DNA from: Amycolatopsis sp. EV170708-02-1
Lineage (GTDB): Bacteria > Actinomycetota > Actinomycetes > Mycobacteriales > Pseudonocardiaceae
Reading direction: 5' to 3'
Assembly: GCF_022479115.1 (NCBI RefSeq)
Contig: NZ_CP092497.1
Location: forward strand, 496,001 to 560,000
Length of the DNA stretch: 64,000 bases
Below are positions 52,324 through 60,890 of the stretch, piece by piece (within the stretch, counting starts at the first letter, position 1; each line of letters begins with the position of its first letter). The notes beneath the pieces were generated by a model, which saw nothing but the letters and a program-made list of their open reading frames with translations, was not told the DNA's origin and did no database searches. The translations under genes were made by a program, and so were the position numbers.

Positions 52324-52382
52324 CGCGTCGCGAAAGCCACTTTCGGGACACCTGATGTCTCGAAAGTGGCTTTCGCGACGCG
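52324..52382. repeat. Palindromic intergenic repeat (copy C)
   Basis: 59-nt hairpin whose arms (CGCGTCGCGAAAGCCACTTTC and its complement) match copies A and B. It lies 5 bp after the lyase stop, so here it probably also terminates the biosynthetic operon. It marks the right border of the cluster. Confidence 0.85.
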
Positions 52383-52385
52383 CGC

Positions 52386-52568
52386 TCACCGCGGGCGGTA
52401 GACGTCCGCGTCACCGAATTCCGGCCAGAATCGGCCGCGACGACACGAAAGCCGGAGAACCGAACGGCGGCGCCACGACAAGGGCCTGCCGCCGTCGAAA
52501 AGACGCCCGGTCACTCCGAGCACGATCACCAGGAGCAGACCGGTCAGGACAGGGGCTCTTCGGCGCAT
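52386..52568 (-). CDS. Small membrane protein, 60 aa
   Basis: Reads MRRRAPVLTGLLLVIVLGVTGRLF, one membrane helix, then an Arg-rich tail ending EFGDADVYRPR. GGAGG lies 6-7 nt upstream of the ATG. No family recognised; the coding signal is modest for so short a gene. Confidence 0.45.
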   Translation of the reverse strand: MRRRAPVLTGLLLVIVLGVTGRLFDGGRPLSWRRRSVLRLSCRRGRFWPEFGDADVYRPR

Positions 52569-52676
52569 GTGGCACCTCCGTGTGCGCTCGTATCGGCGGG
52601 CCGAGGCTTTCGGAAGTAGCCGTTCGGGCACCCGTGATTACGATCACAGCGAGACTCCTGGCCTGACATCTCTACA

Positions 52677-52692
52677 AACCGACCGCTCAGTA
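52677..52692. promoter_or_regulatory. Candidate TetR operator upstream of the SDR gene
   Basis: AACCGACCGCTCAGTA shares 12 of 16 positions with the perfect palindrome at 53998-54013, and lies 46 bp upstream of the SDR start. Confidence 0.4.
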
Positions 52693-52737
52693 CGGCAGAC
52701 TCGACGGCACTTCCACTCGACGACGAGGAGAACACCC

Positions 52738-53499
52738 GTGACCGAACACCCCTCCCGTGTAGCGATCGTCACCGGCGCCGGCCGCGGCATCGGGGCGGCC
52801 GTGGCCAAGCGGCTCGCTTCCGACGGATTCGCCGTCGGCCTGCTGGACCTCGACGAGGCCGGCGTCAAGCAGGGTGCAGAAGCGATCGTCGCCGAGGGCG
52901 GCAAGGCCGTCGGTGTCGCGCTGGACGTCAACGACGCCGCGCAGGTCGAAGCCGCGGTGACCCGGGTGGCCGAGGAGCTCGGCGCGCCGACCGTGCTGAT
53001 CAACAACGCCGGTATCACCCGCGACAACCTGCTGTTCAAGATGACCGAACAGGACTGGGACTCGGTGCTGGGCGTGCACCTGAAGGGCTCGTTCCTGATG
53101 ACCCGCGAGGTGCAGAAGTACCAGACGCAGGAGAAGTGGGGCCGCATCGTCAACCTGTCCAGCACCTCGGCGCTGGGCAACCGCGGCCAGGTCAACTACT
53201 CCGCCGCCAAGGCGGGTATGCAGGGCTTCACCAAGACCCTCGCGATCGAACTGGGCAAGTTCAACGTCACCGCGAACGCCATCGCCCCCGGGTTCATCGC
53301 CACCGACATGACCGCGGCGACCGCCGAGCGGCTCGGCATGTCGTTCGAGGACTTCAAGGCGGCGGCCGCGTCGCAGATCCCGGTGCAGCGCGTCGGCACC
53401 CCCGACGACATCGCCAACCTCGCGTCGTTCCTGGTGAGCGACGGCGCCGGATTCATCTCCGGCCAGGTCATCTACGTCGCCGGCGGACCGAAGGACTGA
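52738..53499 (+). CDS. FabG/PhaB-like 3-oxoacyl reductase (SDR)
   Basis: 253-aa SDR. VTGAGRGIGAAVAKRLA, NNAGITRDNLLFKMTEQDWD, GRIVNLSSTSALGNRGQVNYSAAKAGMQGFTKTLAIEL (Ser/Tyr/Lys) and AIAPGFIATDMT are the FabG hallmarks. In this setting it would interconvert 3-hydroxy- and 3-oxoacyl-CoA. GTG start with GAGGAG 8 nt upstream. First gene of the catabolic operon, 3 bp before the MaoC gene. Confidence 0.9.
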   Translation: MTEHPSRVAIVTGAGRGIGAAVAKRLASDGFAVGLLDLDEAGVKQGAEAIVAEGGKAVGVALDVNDAAQVEAAVTRVAEELGAPTVLINNAGITRDNLLFKMTEQDWDSVLGVHLKGSFLMTREVQKYQTQEKWGRIVNLSSTSALGNRGQVNYSAAKAGMQGFTKTLAIELGKFNVTANAIAPGFIATDMTAATAERLGMSFEDFKAAAASQIPVQRVGTPDDIANLASFLVSDGAGFISGQVIYVAGGPKD

Positions 53500-53502
53500 G
53501 CC

Positions 53503-53955
53503 ATGCGCGCATTCGCCTCCCTGCAGGAGTTCGAGAACGCCGTCGGTGAGCATTTCGGCTACAGCGACTGGCTGACCCTCACCCAGGAACGGGTGAACCT
53601 GTTCGCCGACGCCACCGACGATCACCAGTGGATCCACGTCGACGTCGAGAAGGCCGCCCAAGGCCCGTTCGGGGCGCCGATCGCCCACGGCTTCCTGACG
53701 CTGTCGCTCATTTCGGGTTTCGTCGGCAAGCTCTACCGGGTCGACGGGCTCAAGATGGGCATCAACTACGGCCTGAACAAGGTCCGGTTCCCCCAGCCGG
53801 TCAAGGTCGGCGCGAAGATCCGGGCGGGTGCCGAACTGGTCGAGGTCACCGACGTCGCCGGCGGCAAACAGGCCGTCGTCCGGTGGACGATCGAGATCGA
53901 CGGCGAGCCCAAACCGGCGTGCGTCGCGGAGATGGTCGTCCGGCTGATCGCCTGA
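53503..53955 (+). CDS. MaoC-like enoyl-CoA hydratase
   Basis: 150-aa hot-dog-fold hydratase. The hydratase-2 motif is intact: FADATDDHQWIHVDVEKAAQGPFGAPIAHGFLTLSL (Asp and His of the catalytic pair). It would hydrate enoyl-CoA to the (R)-3-hydroxy form or act on a related intermediate. ATG start, same operon as the SDR. Confidence 0.92.
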   Translation: MRAFASLQEFENAVGEHFGYSDWLTLTQERVNLFADATDDHQWIHVDVEKAAQGPFGAPIAHGFLTLSLISGFVGKLYRVDGLKMGINYGLNKVRFPQPVKVGAKIRAGAELVEVTDVAGGKQAVVRWTIEIDGEPKPACVAEMVVRLIA

Positions 53956-53997
53956 GAAGTGACCTCCGGCACCTCGCCGGACCAGCCCTACCCGACA

Positions 53998-54013
53998 TAC
54001 CGACTGGTCGGTA
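53998..54013. promoter_or_regulatory. Perfect 16-bp palindrome, probable TetR operator
   Basis: TACCGACTGGTCGGTA, a perfect inverted repeat extended by ACA/TGT-like flanks, 32 bp upstream of the APH-type kinase start. Related sequences occur upstream of the SDR gene and of the TetR gene at 59059, which suggests one regulator for all three. Confidence 0.65.
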
Positions 54014-54045
54014 CTGTAACCGGAAAGCGAGACGCTGGAGGCACC

Positions 54046-55071
54046 ATGAACCAGTCCGACCTGCCGGGCCTCGACCTGGCCAGGCTCAAGGCCCATCTGG
54101 ACGAGCACCGGCCGGGTCTCGTCCAGGGCGACCTGAGCGGCCAGGTCGTGGAAGGGGGCCGGTCGAACCTCACCTACATCGTGGGCGACGGCCGGTCCCG
54201 CTGGGTGGTCCGCCGCCCGCCGCTGGGCCACGTCCTGCCGACGGCGCACGACATGGGCCGCGAGTACCGGGTGATCTCCGGCCTGCACGGCACGGCCGTC
54301 CCGGTGCCGGAAACCGTGCTGTTGTGCGAAGACACCGACGTCATCGGCTCGCGGTTCTACGTGATGGAGTTCGTGGAGGGCACGCCCTTCCGCTCCGACA
54401 CCGAACTCGCCGCGCTCGGCCCCGCCCGGACCAAGGCGATCGCGGAGGAACTGGTCGACACCCTGGTCGCCCTGCACGCCGTCGAGCCGGAATCGGTGGG
54501 GCTGGGCGATTTCGGCCGCCCCGAGGGCTTCCTCGAACGCCAGCTGCGGCGCTGGAAGAAGCAGCTCGACGGCAACCGCAGCCGCGACCTCCCCGGCGTC
54601 GACGAACTGCACGACCGGCTCGCCTCGTCGGTGCCCGAGTCAGGGAAGCCGTCGATCGTCCACGGTGACTACCGGCTGGACAACGTGCTGGTGAACGCCG
54701 ACGACCGGATCACCGCGGTGCTGGACTGGGAGATGTCCACCCTCGGCGACCCGCTGACCGACCTCGCGCTGCTGGTGGCCTACGCCGAACGCGACAAGGT
54801 CTCCTTGCAGTTCGTGTCCAATGCCAGCTCGGCGCCGGGTTATCCGCGCAACGACGAGGTCATCGCGCGGTACGCCGAGCGCTCCGGCCGCGACGTCTCC
54901 CGGCTCAACTGGTACGTGAGCTTCGCGTTCTTCAAACTCGCGGTGATCCTGGAAGGCATCCACCTCCGCTACAGCAAGGGGCAGACCGTCGGCGCCGGGT
55001 TCGACGGCATCGGCTCGGGCGTGGTCCCGTTGATCGCGCACGGCAACGAGACTCTCAAGGAAGAGGGATAG
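54046..55071 (+). CDS. APH-type phosphotransferase (ACAD10/11 kinase half)
   Basis: 341-aa kinase of the aminoglycoside-phosphotransferase fold. [16 protein letters not shown] and WVVRRPPLG form the nucleotide loop and Lys/Arg region; [38 protein letters not shown] carries the catalytic Asp, Asn and metal Asp. Homologues form the N-terminal half of ACAD10/11 and LvaA, which phosphorylate 4-hydroxyacyl-CoA. The ACAD11-like gene begins 2 bp downstream, supporting that function. The substrate is inferred from these families. Confidence 0.88.
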   Translation: MNQSDLPGLDLARLKAHLDEHRPGLVQGDLSGQVVEGGRSNLTYIVGDGRSRWVVRRPPLGHVLPTAHDMGREYRVISGLHGTAVPVPETVLLCEDTDVIGSRFYVMEFVEGTPFRSDTELAALGPARTKAIAEELVDTLVALHAVEPESVGLGDFGRPEGFLERQLRRWKKQLDGNRSRDLPGVDELHDRLASSVPESGKPSIVHGDYRLDNVLVNADDRITAVLDWEMSTLGDPLTDLALLVAYAERDKVSLQFVSNASSAPGYPRNDEVIARYAERSGRDVSRLNWYVSFAFFKLAVILEGIHLRYSKGQTVGAGFDGIGSGVVPLIAHGNETLKEEG

Positions 55072-55073
55072 AG

Positions 55074-56297
55074 ATGGACTTCGCCTTCGACGCGAAAACC
55101 GAGGAACTGCGGGGAAAGCTCCTCGAGTTCATGGATTCGCACATCTATCCGGCCGAGGCCGTCTTCGAGCGGCAGCTGGCCGAGCGCGACAATGAATGGT
55201 CGCAACCGCCGATCGTCGAGGAACTCAAGGCCGAGGCCCGCAAACGCGGGCTGTGGAACTTCTTCCTCCCCGGCGACCACGGCGCGGGGCTGACGAACCT
55301 GCAGTACGCGCCGCTGGCCGAGATCACCGGCCGCAGCCTCCGGCTCGCGCCGACCGCGGTGAACTGCGCGGCGCCGGACACCGGGAACATGGAAGTGCTC
55401 ACCATGTTCGGCACCGAGCAGCAGAAGAAGCAGTGGCTGCAACCGTTGCTGGACGGCGAGATCCGGTCCGCGTTCGCGATGACCGAGCCCGACGTCGCCT
55501 CCTCCGACGCGCGCAACATCGCCACCAGCATCCGGCGTGACGGCGACGAGTACGTCATCAACGGCCGCAAGTGGTACATCTCCGGCGCGATGAACCCGAA
55601 CTGCAAGATCTTCATCGTGATGGGCAAAACCGATCCGGACGGGCCCGCCCACAAGCAGCAGAGCATGATCCTGGTCCCCCGCGACACCCCCGGCATGACC
55701 GTGAAACGCGGTATGCACGTGTTCGGCTACACCGACGGGGACCACGGCGGCCACGCCGAAGTGCTCTTCGAGGACGTCCGCGTGCCGGCGGAGAACCTCA
55801 TCGCCGGCGAGGGCGACGGATTCGCCATCGCGCAGGCACGCCTCGGGCCGGGCCGGATCCACCACTGCATGCGCGCCATCGGCATGGCCGAACGTGCGCT
55901 GGAACTGATGTGCCGCCGTGCGCTCTCGCGCGAGACCTTCGGCAAGCCGATCGCCGAACAGGGCGTGGTGCAGGACTGGATCGCCGAAGCGCGGGTCAAG
56001 ATCGAGCAGCAGCGGCTGCTGGTGCTCAAAACCGCGTGGCTGATGGACACCGTCGGCAACCAGGGCGCGCACACCGAGATCCAGGCGATCAAGATCTCCA
56101 CGCCGATCACCGTCGAGTGGATCCTCGACAAGGCGGTGCAGCTGTTCGGCGCGGGCGGGGTCAGCCAGGACTTCCCGGTCGCCGAGATGTGGGCGCAGGT
56201 GCGGACGCTGCGCCTGGCCGACGGCCCGGACGAGGTGCACAAGCGCTCGCTGGCGCACCGCGAGCTGAAGAAGTACCGCGGGGAGGCCTCGAAGTGA
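55074..56297 (+). CDS. ACAD11-like acyl-CoA dehydrogenase family protein
   Basis: 407-aa flavoprotein. [93 protein letters not shown] and [15 protein letters not shown] are all shared with ACAD11 rather than ordinary ACADs. The last motif has D-G-P where common ACADs have the catalytic Glu region (E-G-T). By family it removes phosphate from 4-phosphoacyl-CoA. ATG start, 2 bp after the kinase stop. Confidence 0.92.
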   Translation: MDFAFDAKTEELRGKLLEFMDSHIYPAEAVFERQLAERDNEWSQPPIVEELKAEARKRGLWNFFLPGDHGAGLTNLQYAPLAEITGRSLRLAPTAVNCAAPDTGNMEVLTMFGTEQQKKQWLQPLLDGEIRSAFAMTEPDVASSDARNIATSIRRDGDEYVINGRKWYISGAMNPNCKIFIVMGKTDPDGPAHKQQSMILVPRDTPGMTVKRGMHVFGYTDGDHGGHAEVLFEDVRVPAENLIAGEGDGFAIAQARLGPGRIHHCMRAIGMAERALELMCRRALSRETFGKPIAEQGVVQDWIAEARVKIEQQRLLVLKTAWLMDTVGNQGAHTEIQAIKISTPITVEWILDKAVQLFGAGGVSQDFPVAEMWAQVRTLRLADGPDEVHKRSLAHRELKKYRGEASK

Positions 56298-57475
56298 CCA
56301 CTGTGGACGATCTCAAGCGGCGCGTGGCCGACCTGCTGGCCGCGTATCCGCCGGAAAGCACGCCGCGCCAGGACTTCCTTGACGCGCGGTTCGACGCCGG
56401 GCTGGCGTGGATCCACTTTCCGGAAGGCCTGGGCGGCCTCGACGCGCCCCGCTCCCTTCAGTCCGTTGTCGACAAAGAGCTCGCCGCGGCGGGCGCCCCG
56501 GACAACGACAAACGGCGGATCGGGATCGGCCTCGGCATGGCCGCGCCGACCATCCTCGCCTTCGGCACGCCTGAACAGCATCAGCGCTTCTTGCGTCCAC
56601 TGTGGACCGAGCGCGAGGTGTGGTGCCAGCTGTTCAGCGAGCCCGGCGCCGGATCCGACCTGGCCGCGCTGGGCACCCGCGCGGTCCGCGACGGCGACGA
56701 CTGGGTGGTCACCGGCCAGAAGGTCTGGACGTCGGGCGCGCACAAGTCGCAGTGGGCCATCCTGGTCACCCGCACCGATCCCGACGTGCCGAAACACCGC
56801 GGCATGACGTACTTCCTGTGCGACATGACCGCGCCGGGCGTCGAGGTCCGGCCGCTGCGGCAGATCACCGGGGAGGCCGAATTCAACGAGGTCTTCCTCA
56901 GCGAGGTCCGCATTCCCGACGCGCACCGCCTCGGCGCCGTCGGTGAAGGCTGGAAGGTCGCGCAGACCACGCTGATGAACGAACGGGTCGCGATCGGCGG
57001 GACCGAGTTCCCGCGCGACGGCGGCATGGTCGGCGTCGTCACGGAAGTCTGGCGGGAGCGCCCGGAACTGCGCACGTCCGAACTGCACGACAAGCTGCTG
57101 AAACTGTGGGTGGAGGGCGAAAGCCTGCGCCTGGTGAGTTCGCGGCTGCGGCAGCAGCTCGCCGCGGGCGCGCCGGGGCCGGAGGGTTCCGCGGTGAAGG
57201 TCGCCTTCTCCGAACTGAACCAGGCCGCGTCCGGGCTGGAGATCGAGCTGCTCGGCGACGAGGGCCTGCGCTACGACGACTGGACGATGCGCCGTCCCGA
57301 CGGCGTGAACTTCCTCGGCCGCGAAGCCGGCTATCGCTACCTGCGCGCGAAGGGGAACTCCATCGAGGGCGGCACCTCGGAGGTCCTGCGCAACATCATC
57401 GCCGAACGCGTGCTGGGGCTGCCGTCCGAGCCGCGGATCGACAAGGACGTCGCCTGGAAGGACCTGCCCCGATGA
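56294..57475 (+). CDS. Acyl-CoA dehydrogenase, catalytic subunit type
   Basis: 393-aa [39 protein letters not shown] and [20 protein letters not shown] are flavin/substrate regions; [27 protein letters not shown] retains the catalytic Glu motif. It resembles the FadE29/ChsE-type subunit that pairs with a second, Glu-less subunit. GTG start overlaps the previous stop (GTGA), and its own stop overlaps the next ATG. Confidence 0.92.
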   Translation: MTTVDDLKRRVADLLAAYPPESTPRQDFLDARFDAGLAWIHFPEGLGGLDAPRSLQSVVDKELAAAGAPDNDKRRIGIGLGMAAPTILAFGTPEQHQRFLRPLWTEREVWCQLFSEPGAGSDLAALGTRAVRDGDDWVVTGQKVWTSGAHKSQWAILVTRTDPDVPKHRGMTYFLCDMTAPGVEVRPLRQITGEAEFNEVFLSEVRIPDAHRLGAVGEGWKVAQTTLMNERVAIGGTEFPRDGGMVGVVTEVWRERPELRTSELHDKLLKLWVEGESLRLVSSRLRQQLAAGAPGPEGSAVKVAFSELNQAASGLEIELLGDEGLRYDDWTMRRPDGVNFLGREAGYRYLRAKGNSIEGGTSEVLRNIIAERVLGLPSEPRIDKDVAWKDLPR

Positions 57476-58587
57476 GCGACCTGCTGTACTCCGAGGTCGA
57501 AGAGGACCTTCGCGCCAGCGTCCGCGACCTGTTCAAAGACCGCGCCGAACCGGCGGCCCTGATCGCCAGGACCGAAACGGCGGAACCGTACGACCTCGAG
57601 TTGTGGCGCACGCTCGCCGCCGACCTCGGCACGGCGGGCCTCGCCGTCCCGGAGGCGCTGGGCGGGCACGGCGCTTCGGCGCGGGAAGTCGCCGTCGTGA
57701 TGGAGGAGCTCGGGCGCAGCGTCGCCCCGGTCCCCTATCTCGGCAGCGCCGTCCTGGCGACGTCGGCCCTGCTGGCGACCGACACGTCGCAGGCGGAAGT
57801 GACCGAGCGGCTCGGGAAACTGGCCGCGGGCACGCTCATCGGCGCGCTGGCCGTACCGCTGTCGACCGCGCCCGGCGCCGAGTTCCCCTCGGCGGTCACC
57901 GCGGCGGCCGACGGCACGCTGAGCGGCCAGGTCCGCAGCGTCGTCGACGCTTCGGTGGCCGAACTGCTCGTCGTCCCGGCGGTGGGGCCCGACGGCCCCG
58001 GCCTGTACACGGTCGACGTGTCGTCGGCCGGTGTGACGGTCACCGAGGCCATTTCCCTCGACCTCACCCGGCGCATCGCCGACGTCACCCTGGAGAACGT
58101 GGTCGCGAAACACGTCGCCGACTCCTCGGTGGCCACGTCCGCGCTCGACACGGCGCTCGTGACCGCGGCGGGACTGCTCGCCTCGGAGCAGCTCGGCATC
58201 GCCGAGTGGGCGCTGACGGAAACGGTGCGCTACCTCAAGGAGCGCTACCAGTTCGGCCGCCAGGTCGGTTCCTTCCAGTCGCTGAAGCACCGGCTGGCGA
58301 ACCTGTACACGGATCTCGTCAACGCCAGGGCGACCGCGCGGTACGCCGCCGACTGCCTCGCTTCCGGTGACGACATCGCGATCGCGGTCGCGGTGGCGCA
58401 GGCCCGCAACTCCCCCATCGCCGTCCACGCGGCCGAAGAGGCGATCCAGCTGCACGGCGGGATCGGCATGACCTGGGAGCACCCCGCGCACCTGTACCTG
58501 AAGCGCGCGAAGAGCGACGAGATCGCCTTGGGCACGCCTGGACGGCATCGCGCCGCCCTCGCGCCGCTGATCGACCTTCCCGCCTGA
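57472..58587 (+). CDS. Acyl-CoA dehydrogenase, partner subunit type
   Basis: 371-aa ACAD homologue. The C-terminal HGGIGMTWEHPAHLYLKRAKSDEIALG lacks the catalytic Glu region, as in FadE28/ChsE2-type partner subunits. TVRYLKERYQFGRQVGSFQSLKHRLANLY is the typical helical core. It probably forms an alpha2-beta2 enzyme with the preceding ACAD. ATG overlaps the previous stop. Last gene of the operon. Confidence 0.9.
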   Translation: MSDLLYSEVEEDLRASVRDLFKDRAEPAALIARTETAEPYDLELWRTLAADLGTAGLAVPEALGGHGASAREVAVVMEELGRSVAPVPYLGSAVLATSALLATDTSQAEVTERLGKLAAGTLIGALAVPLSTAPGAEFPSAVTAAADGTLSGQVRSVVDASVAELLVVPAVGPDGPGLYTVDVSSAGVTVTEAISLDLTRRIADVTLENVVAKHVADSSVATSALDTALVTAAGLLASEQLGIAEWALTETVRYLKERYQFGRQVGSFQSLKHRLANLYTDLVNARATARYAADCLASGDDIAIAVAVAQARNSPIAVHAAEEAIQLHGGIGMTWEHPAHLYLKRAKSDEIALGTPGRHRAALAPLIDLPA

Positions 58588-58639
58588 CCCGCCCGGCGGG
58601 GTCCGCCCGGAAACTGTCGGACCCCGCCGGTACAACTGT

Positions 58640-58655
58640 TCGAACATCCGATCGA
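58640..58655. promoter_or_regulatory. LexA-like box, one mismatch
   Basis: TCGAACATCCGATCGA matches TCGAAC-N4-GTTCGA at all but one position. It ends 13 bp before the start of the small gene at 58669, overlapping its promoter/leader. Confidence 0.55.
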
Positions 58656-58668
58656 ACAGGGAGACGGC

Positions 58669-59055
58669 ATGAAACTGCTCGTGGCCACCGCGAAGACCCA
58701 GGGCGCGCGGGAGAACGACTTCGATCACTGCGTGGAAGGCGAACTGATCTGGGTCGCCCCGCCCTGCGGCGACGGTGAGCGTTCGCCCGATTCCCGCTGC
58801 GGCTGCGGCCGGGCGTTCGGCGGGCTGAGCTCGCACCGCGGAACGACGACGGCGCTCGTCGCGGACCTGCCCGGTTTCACCTTTTCCGACTACGCGGACG
58901 CGTTGCGGTCGAGTCTGGCCGCTCAGGGCTGGCCGCCCGAAGCCGCCGAGGACGTGGCGACGGATCTGCTCGCCCTCGCCTCCGAATGGGCGGTGGGAAC
59001 GGTGCTCGAACGCCGCGAAGACTGGTTCGCCGAACGGCTGGTACCTGGGGGCTGA
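58669..59055 (+). CDS. DUF7715-like small protein
   Basis: 128-aa soluble protein. MKLLVATAKTQGARENDFDHCVEGELIW and RCGCGRAFGGLSSHRGTTTALVADLPGFT fit an actinobacterial family annotated DUF7715; the GCG/CGCG cysteines could bind metal. The function is unknown. CAGGGAGACGGC gives the ribosome site. A LexA-like box lies directly upstream, so damage induction is possible. It is 3 bp from the convergent TetR stop. Confidence 0.7.
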   Translation: MKLLVATAKTQGARENDFDHCVEGELIWVAPPCGDGERSPDSRCGCGRAFGGLSSHRGTTTALVADLPGFTFSDYADALRSSLAAQGWPPEAAEDVATDLLALASEWAVGTVLERREDWFAERLVPGG

Positions 59056-59058
59056 GCG

Positions 59059-59676
59059 CTACTCCGGCCGCAGCGCGGCCAGCAGGAGGTCGGCGAAGTG
59101 GTCGCCGATCTGGCGGGCCGAGAGCGCGCCGCCACGCCGGTACCACGAACCGAGGTGGTGCACCGAGCCGAAGAAGAAGTCGACGATCACGTCCGCCGGT
59201 TTGTCCCCGCGGAATTCGCCGGACTCCTGCCCTTCCTCGATCAGCGTGCGGAACCGCTCGTGGTACTTGCGGCGTTCCGCGCGGACGGCCTTCTGCTTCT
59301 CCACGCTGAGCTGATGCATGGACTGCATGAAGATCGTGTTGTCGTCGAGGTTGTCGATCGTGCTGACGATGACGTCGGAGGCGGCGGAACGCAGCCGCTC
59401 CCGCAGCGGCGCCTCACTCGAGGCCACCTTTTCCAGTTGCTCGGTCTGCGAGCGCAGCACCCGGGCGTAGATCTCGTAGAGGAGGTCGTCCTTGGAGCCG
59501 AAGTAGTGGTACATCGCGCCCTTGGTGACCCCGGCCGCTTCGACGATCTCCTGCACGGAGGTGCGGTCGAAACCCTTCTTGGCGAAGAGCTTCGTGGCGT
59601 GCGACAGCAGACGGCGCGGGACGGCGGCCTGGTCTTCGCCGCCTGCCTCGGCCTTCCGGGTGGTCGCTCGTGTCAT
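59059..59676 (-). CDS. TetR family regulator of the catabolic cluster
   Basis: 205-aa TetR repressor. AVPRRLLSHATKLFAKKGFDRTSVQEIVEAAGVTKGAMYHYFGSKDDLLYEIY is the N-terminal helix-turn-helix (about residues 20-70); the C-terminal ligand domain resembles acyl-CoA-responsive members. Palindromes of ACCGxCxGGT type are upstream of its own gene, the SDR and the kinase, so it probably represses them until an acyl-CoA or acid appears. Confidence 0.9.
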   Translation of the reverse strand: MTRATTRKAEAGGEDQAAVPRRLLSHATKLFAKKGFDRTSVQEIVEAAGVTKGAMYHYFGSKDDLLYEIYARVLRSQTEQLEKVASSEAPLRERLRSAASDVIVSTIDNLDDNTIFMQSMHQLSVEKQKAVRAERRKYHERFRTLIEEGQESGEFRGDKPADVIVDFFFGSVHHLGSWYRRGGALSARQIGDHFADLLLAALRPE

Positions 59677-59705
59677 GACCGGCTCCTTCTCGTGCGGACA
59701 CTCAG

Positions 59706-59722
59706 CATACCGGCCGGTTTGT
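59706..59722. promoter_or_regulatory. TetR autoregulatory site candidate
   Basis: CATACCGGCCGGTTTGT, 30 bp upstream of the TetR start, contains the palindrome ACCGGCCGGT (59709-59718) and resembles TACCGACTGGTCGGTA at 53998. Confidence 0.5.
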
Positions 59723-59727
59723 CGACT

Positions 59728-59797
59728 CACCGGGAAAGGGGACTCGAGGCCGCATGGACGCACCGGGAAAGGAGGGACGCAAGGCCGCATGGCTGCG
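59728..59797. repeat. Two imperfect direct repeats of about 35 bp
   Basis: Units 59728-59760 and 59761-59797 both begin CACCGGGAAAGG and contain AAGGCCGCATGG or GAGGCCGCATGG. They are non-coding and lie between the TetR promoter and the lactonase terminator. Confidence 0.5.
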
Positions 59798-59831
59798 CCG
59801 TGGGGCGAAGGGCGCCATCCCCGCATGCCAT

Positions 59832-59884
59832 GCGCTGAAAGCTCCCTTCACCACGCGAGACGCGGGGAAAGGGACCTTCAGCGC
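59832..59884. terminator. Hairpin after the lactonase gene
   Basis: Arms GCGCTGAAAGCTCCCTT (59832-59848) and AAAGGGACCTTCAGCGC (59868-59884), with small mismatches, 18 bp downstream of the minus-strand lactonase stop. Its sequence is related to the perfect hairpin at 24620. Confidence 0.65.
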
Positions 59885-59901
59885 CCGCCCGGGACGAAAG
59901 G

Positions 59902-60885
59902 TCAATACGCGCCGCCGTGCTCGAAGAACCGGCGGGGATTCGTCACCAGCATCGTCGTTATGTCCTTTTCGGAAACACCCCGCTCCCGTAAGGCGGGCAG
60001 CACGTCACGGGTGATGTGGAGGAAATGCCAGTTGGGCGCCACGGCGGCGATCTTGTCCTGCTCGAACCAGTCGATGAAACAGGAGGCGTCATGGGAGAGC
60101 ACCATGCTTCCGGCGTAACCGCGCTCGCACATCGCCGCGACCGTGGCCACCCGCTCGTCGAACGACAGCAACGGGTCGAGCCCGAACCGGTCCATCCCCA
60201 GCAACGAGCCCTTGTCGGCGATCTCGGTGAGGTAATCGAGGTCGGTGCTGTCACCGCTGTGGCCGATGAGGACCCTGCCCAGGTCGACACCTTCGGCCGC
60301 GAAGACGGCCTGCTGCTCGAGGCCGCGCCGGGTGGGCGCGTGGGTGTGGGTCATGATCGGCGCGCCGGTCTCCCGGTGCGCCTTCGCGACCGCACGCAGG
60401 ACGCGTTCGACGCCGGGAGTGACCCCGGGCTCGTCGGTCGCGCACTTCAGCAGGGCCGCCTTCACCCCGGTGCCGGCGATCCCGTCGACGATGTCGCCGG
60501 TGAAGAGGCCGACGAGCGGGTCCTCGCCGTCGTCGAAGATGAGGCCCGGCCCGCGATGGTGGAGGTAGTGCGGGACGTCGTTGTAGGTGTAGAGCCCGGT
60601 CGCGACGATGATCCGGAGCTCGGTTTCGGCCGCGACCCTCCGCACGCGCGGGATGTAGCGGCCGAGCCCGATCACGGTGGGGTCGACGATGGTGTCGATC
60701 CCGGCGGCCTTGAGCTCGTCGAGCCGCCGGATGGCGTCGGCGACGTGTTCGTCCTCGCGGAATCCGTCGTGCTCGGGATGGTTCGCCATGAACTCGGGAC
60801 TGAGCACGAACAGGTGCTCGTGCATGAGCACCCGGCCCAGTTCACCGGTGTCGACGGGCCCGCGGACGGTTTCGACCTGTGCCAT
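59902..60885 (-). CDS. Phosphotriesterase-family lactonase-like hydrolase
   Basis: 327-aa amidohydrolase-fold metallohydrolase. Metal ligands are visible as VLMHEHLFVL (H-x-H), the carboxylated Lys in AALLKCATDEPGV, His in IMTHTHAP and VLIGHSGDS, and the final Asp in MVLSHDASC. Family members hydrolyse lactones (PLL group) or phosphotriesters; the catabolic context favours a lactone. ATG start. It is 5 bp downstream of the ligase stop, so the two form an operon. Confidence 0.88.
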   Translation of the reverse strand: MAQVETVRGPVDTGELGRVLMHEHLFVLSPEFMANHPEHDGFREDEHVADAIRRLDELKAAGIDTIVDPTVIGLGRYIPRVRRVAAETELRIIVATGLYTYNDVPHYLHHRGPGLIFDDGEDPLVGLFTGDIVDGIAGTGVKAALLKCATDEPGVTPGVERVLRAVAKAHRETGAPIMTHTHAPTRRGLEQQAVFAAEGVDLGRVLIGHSGDSTDLDYLTEIADKGSLLGMDRFGLDPLLSFDERVATVAAMCERGYAGSMVLSHDASCFIDWFEQDKIAAVAPNWHFLHITRDVLPALRERGVSEKDITTMLVTNPRRFFEHGGAY

Positions 60886-60890
60886 GCCGC

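Noticed and set aside
59754..60014. Plus-strand frame over 59754-60014
   Set aside because: Covers direct repeats and a terminator hairpin, antisense to the lactonase end; no protein family.
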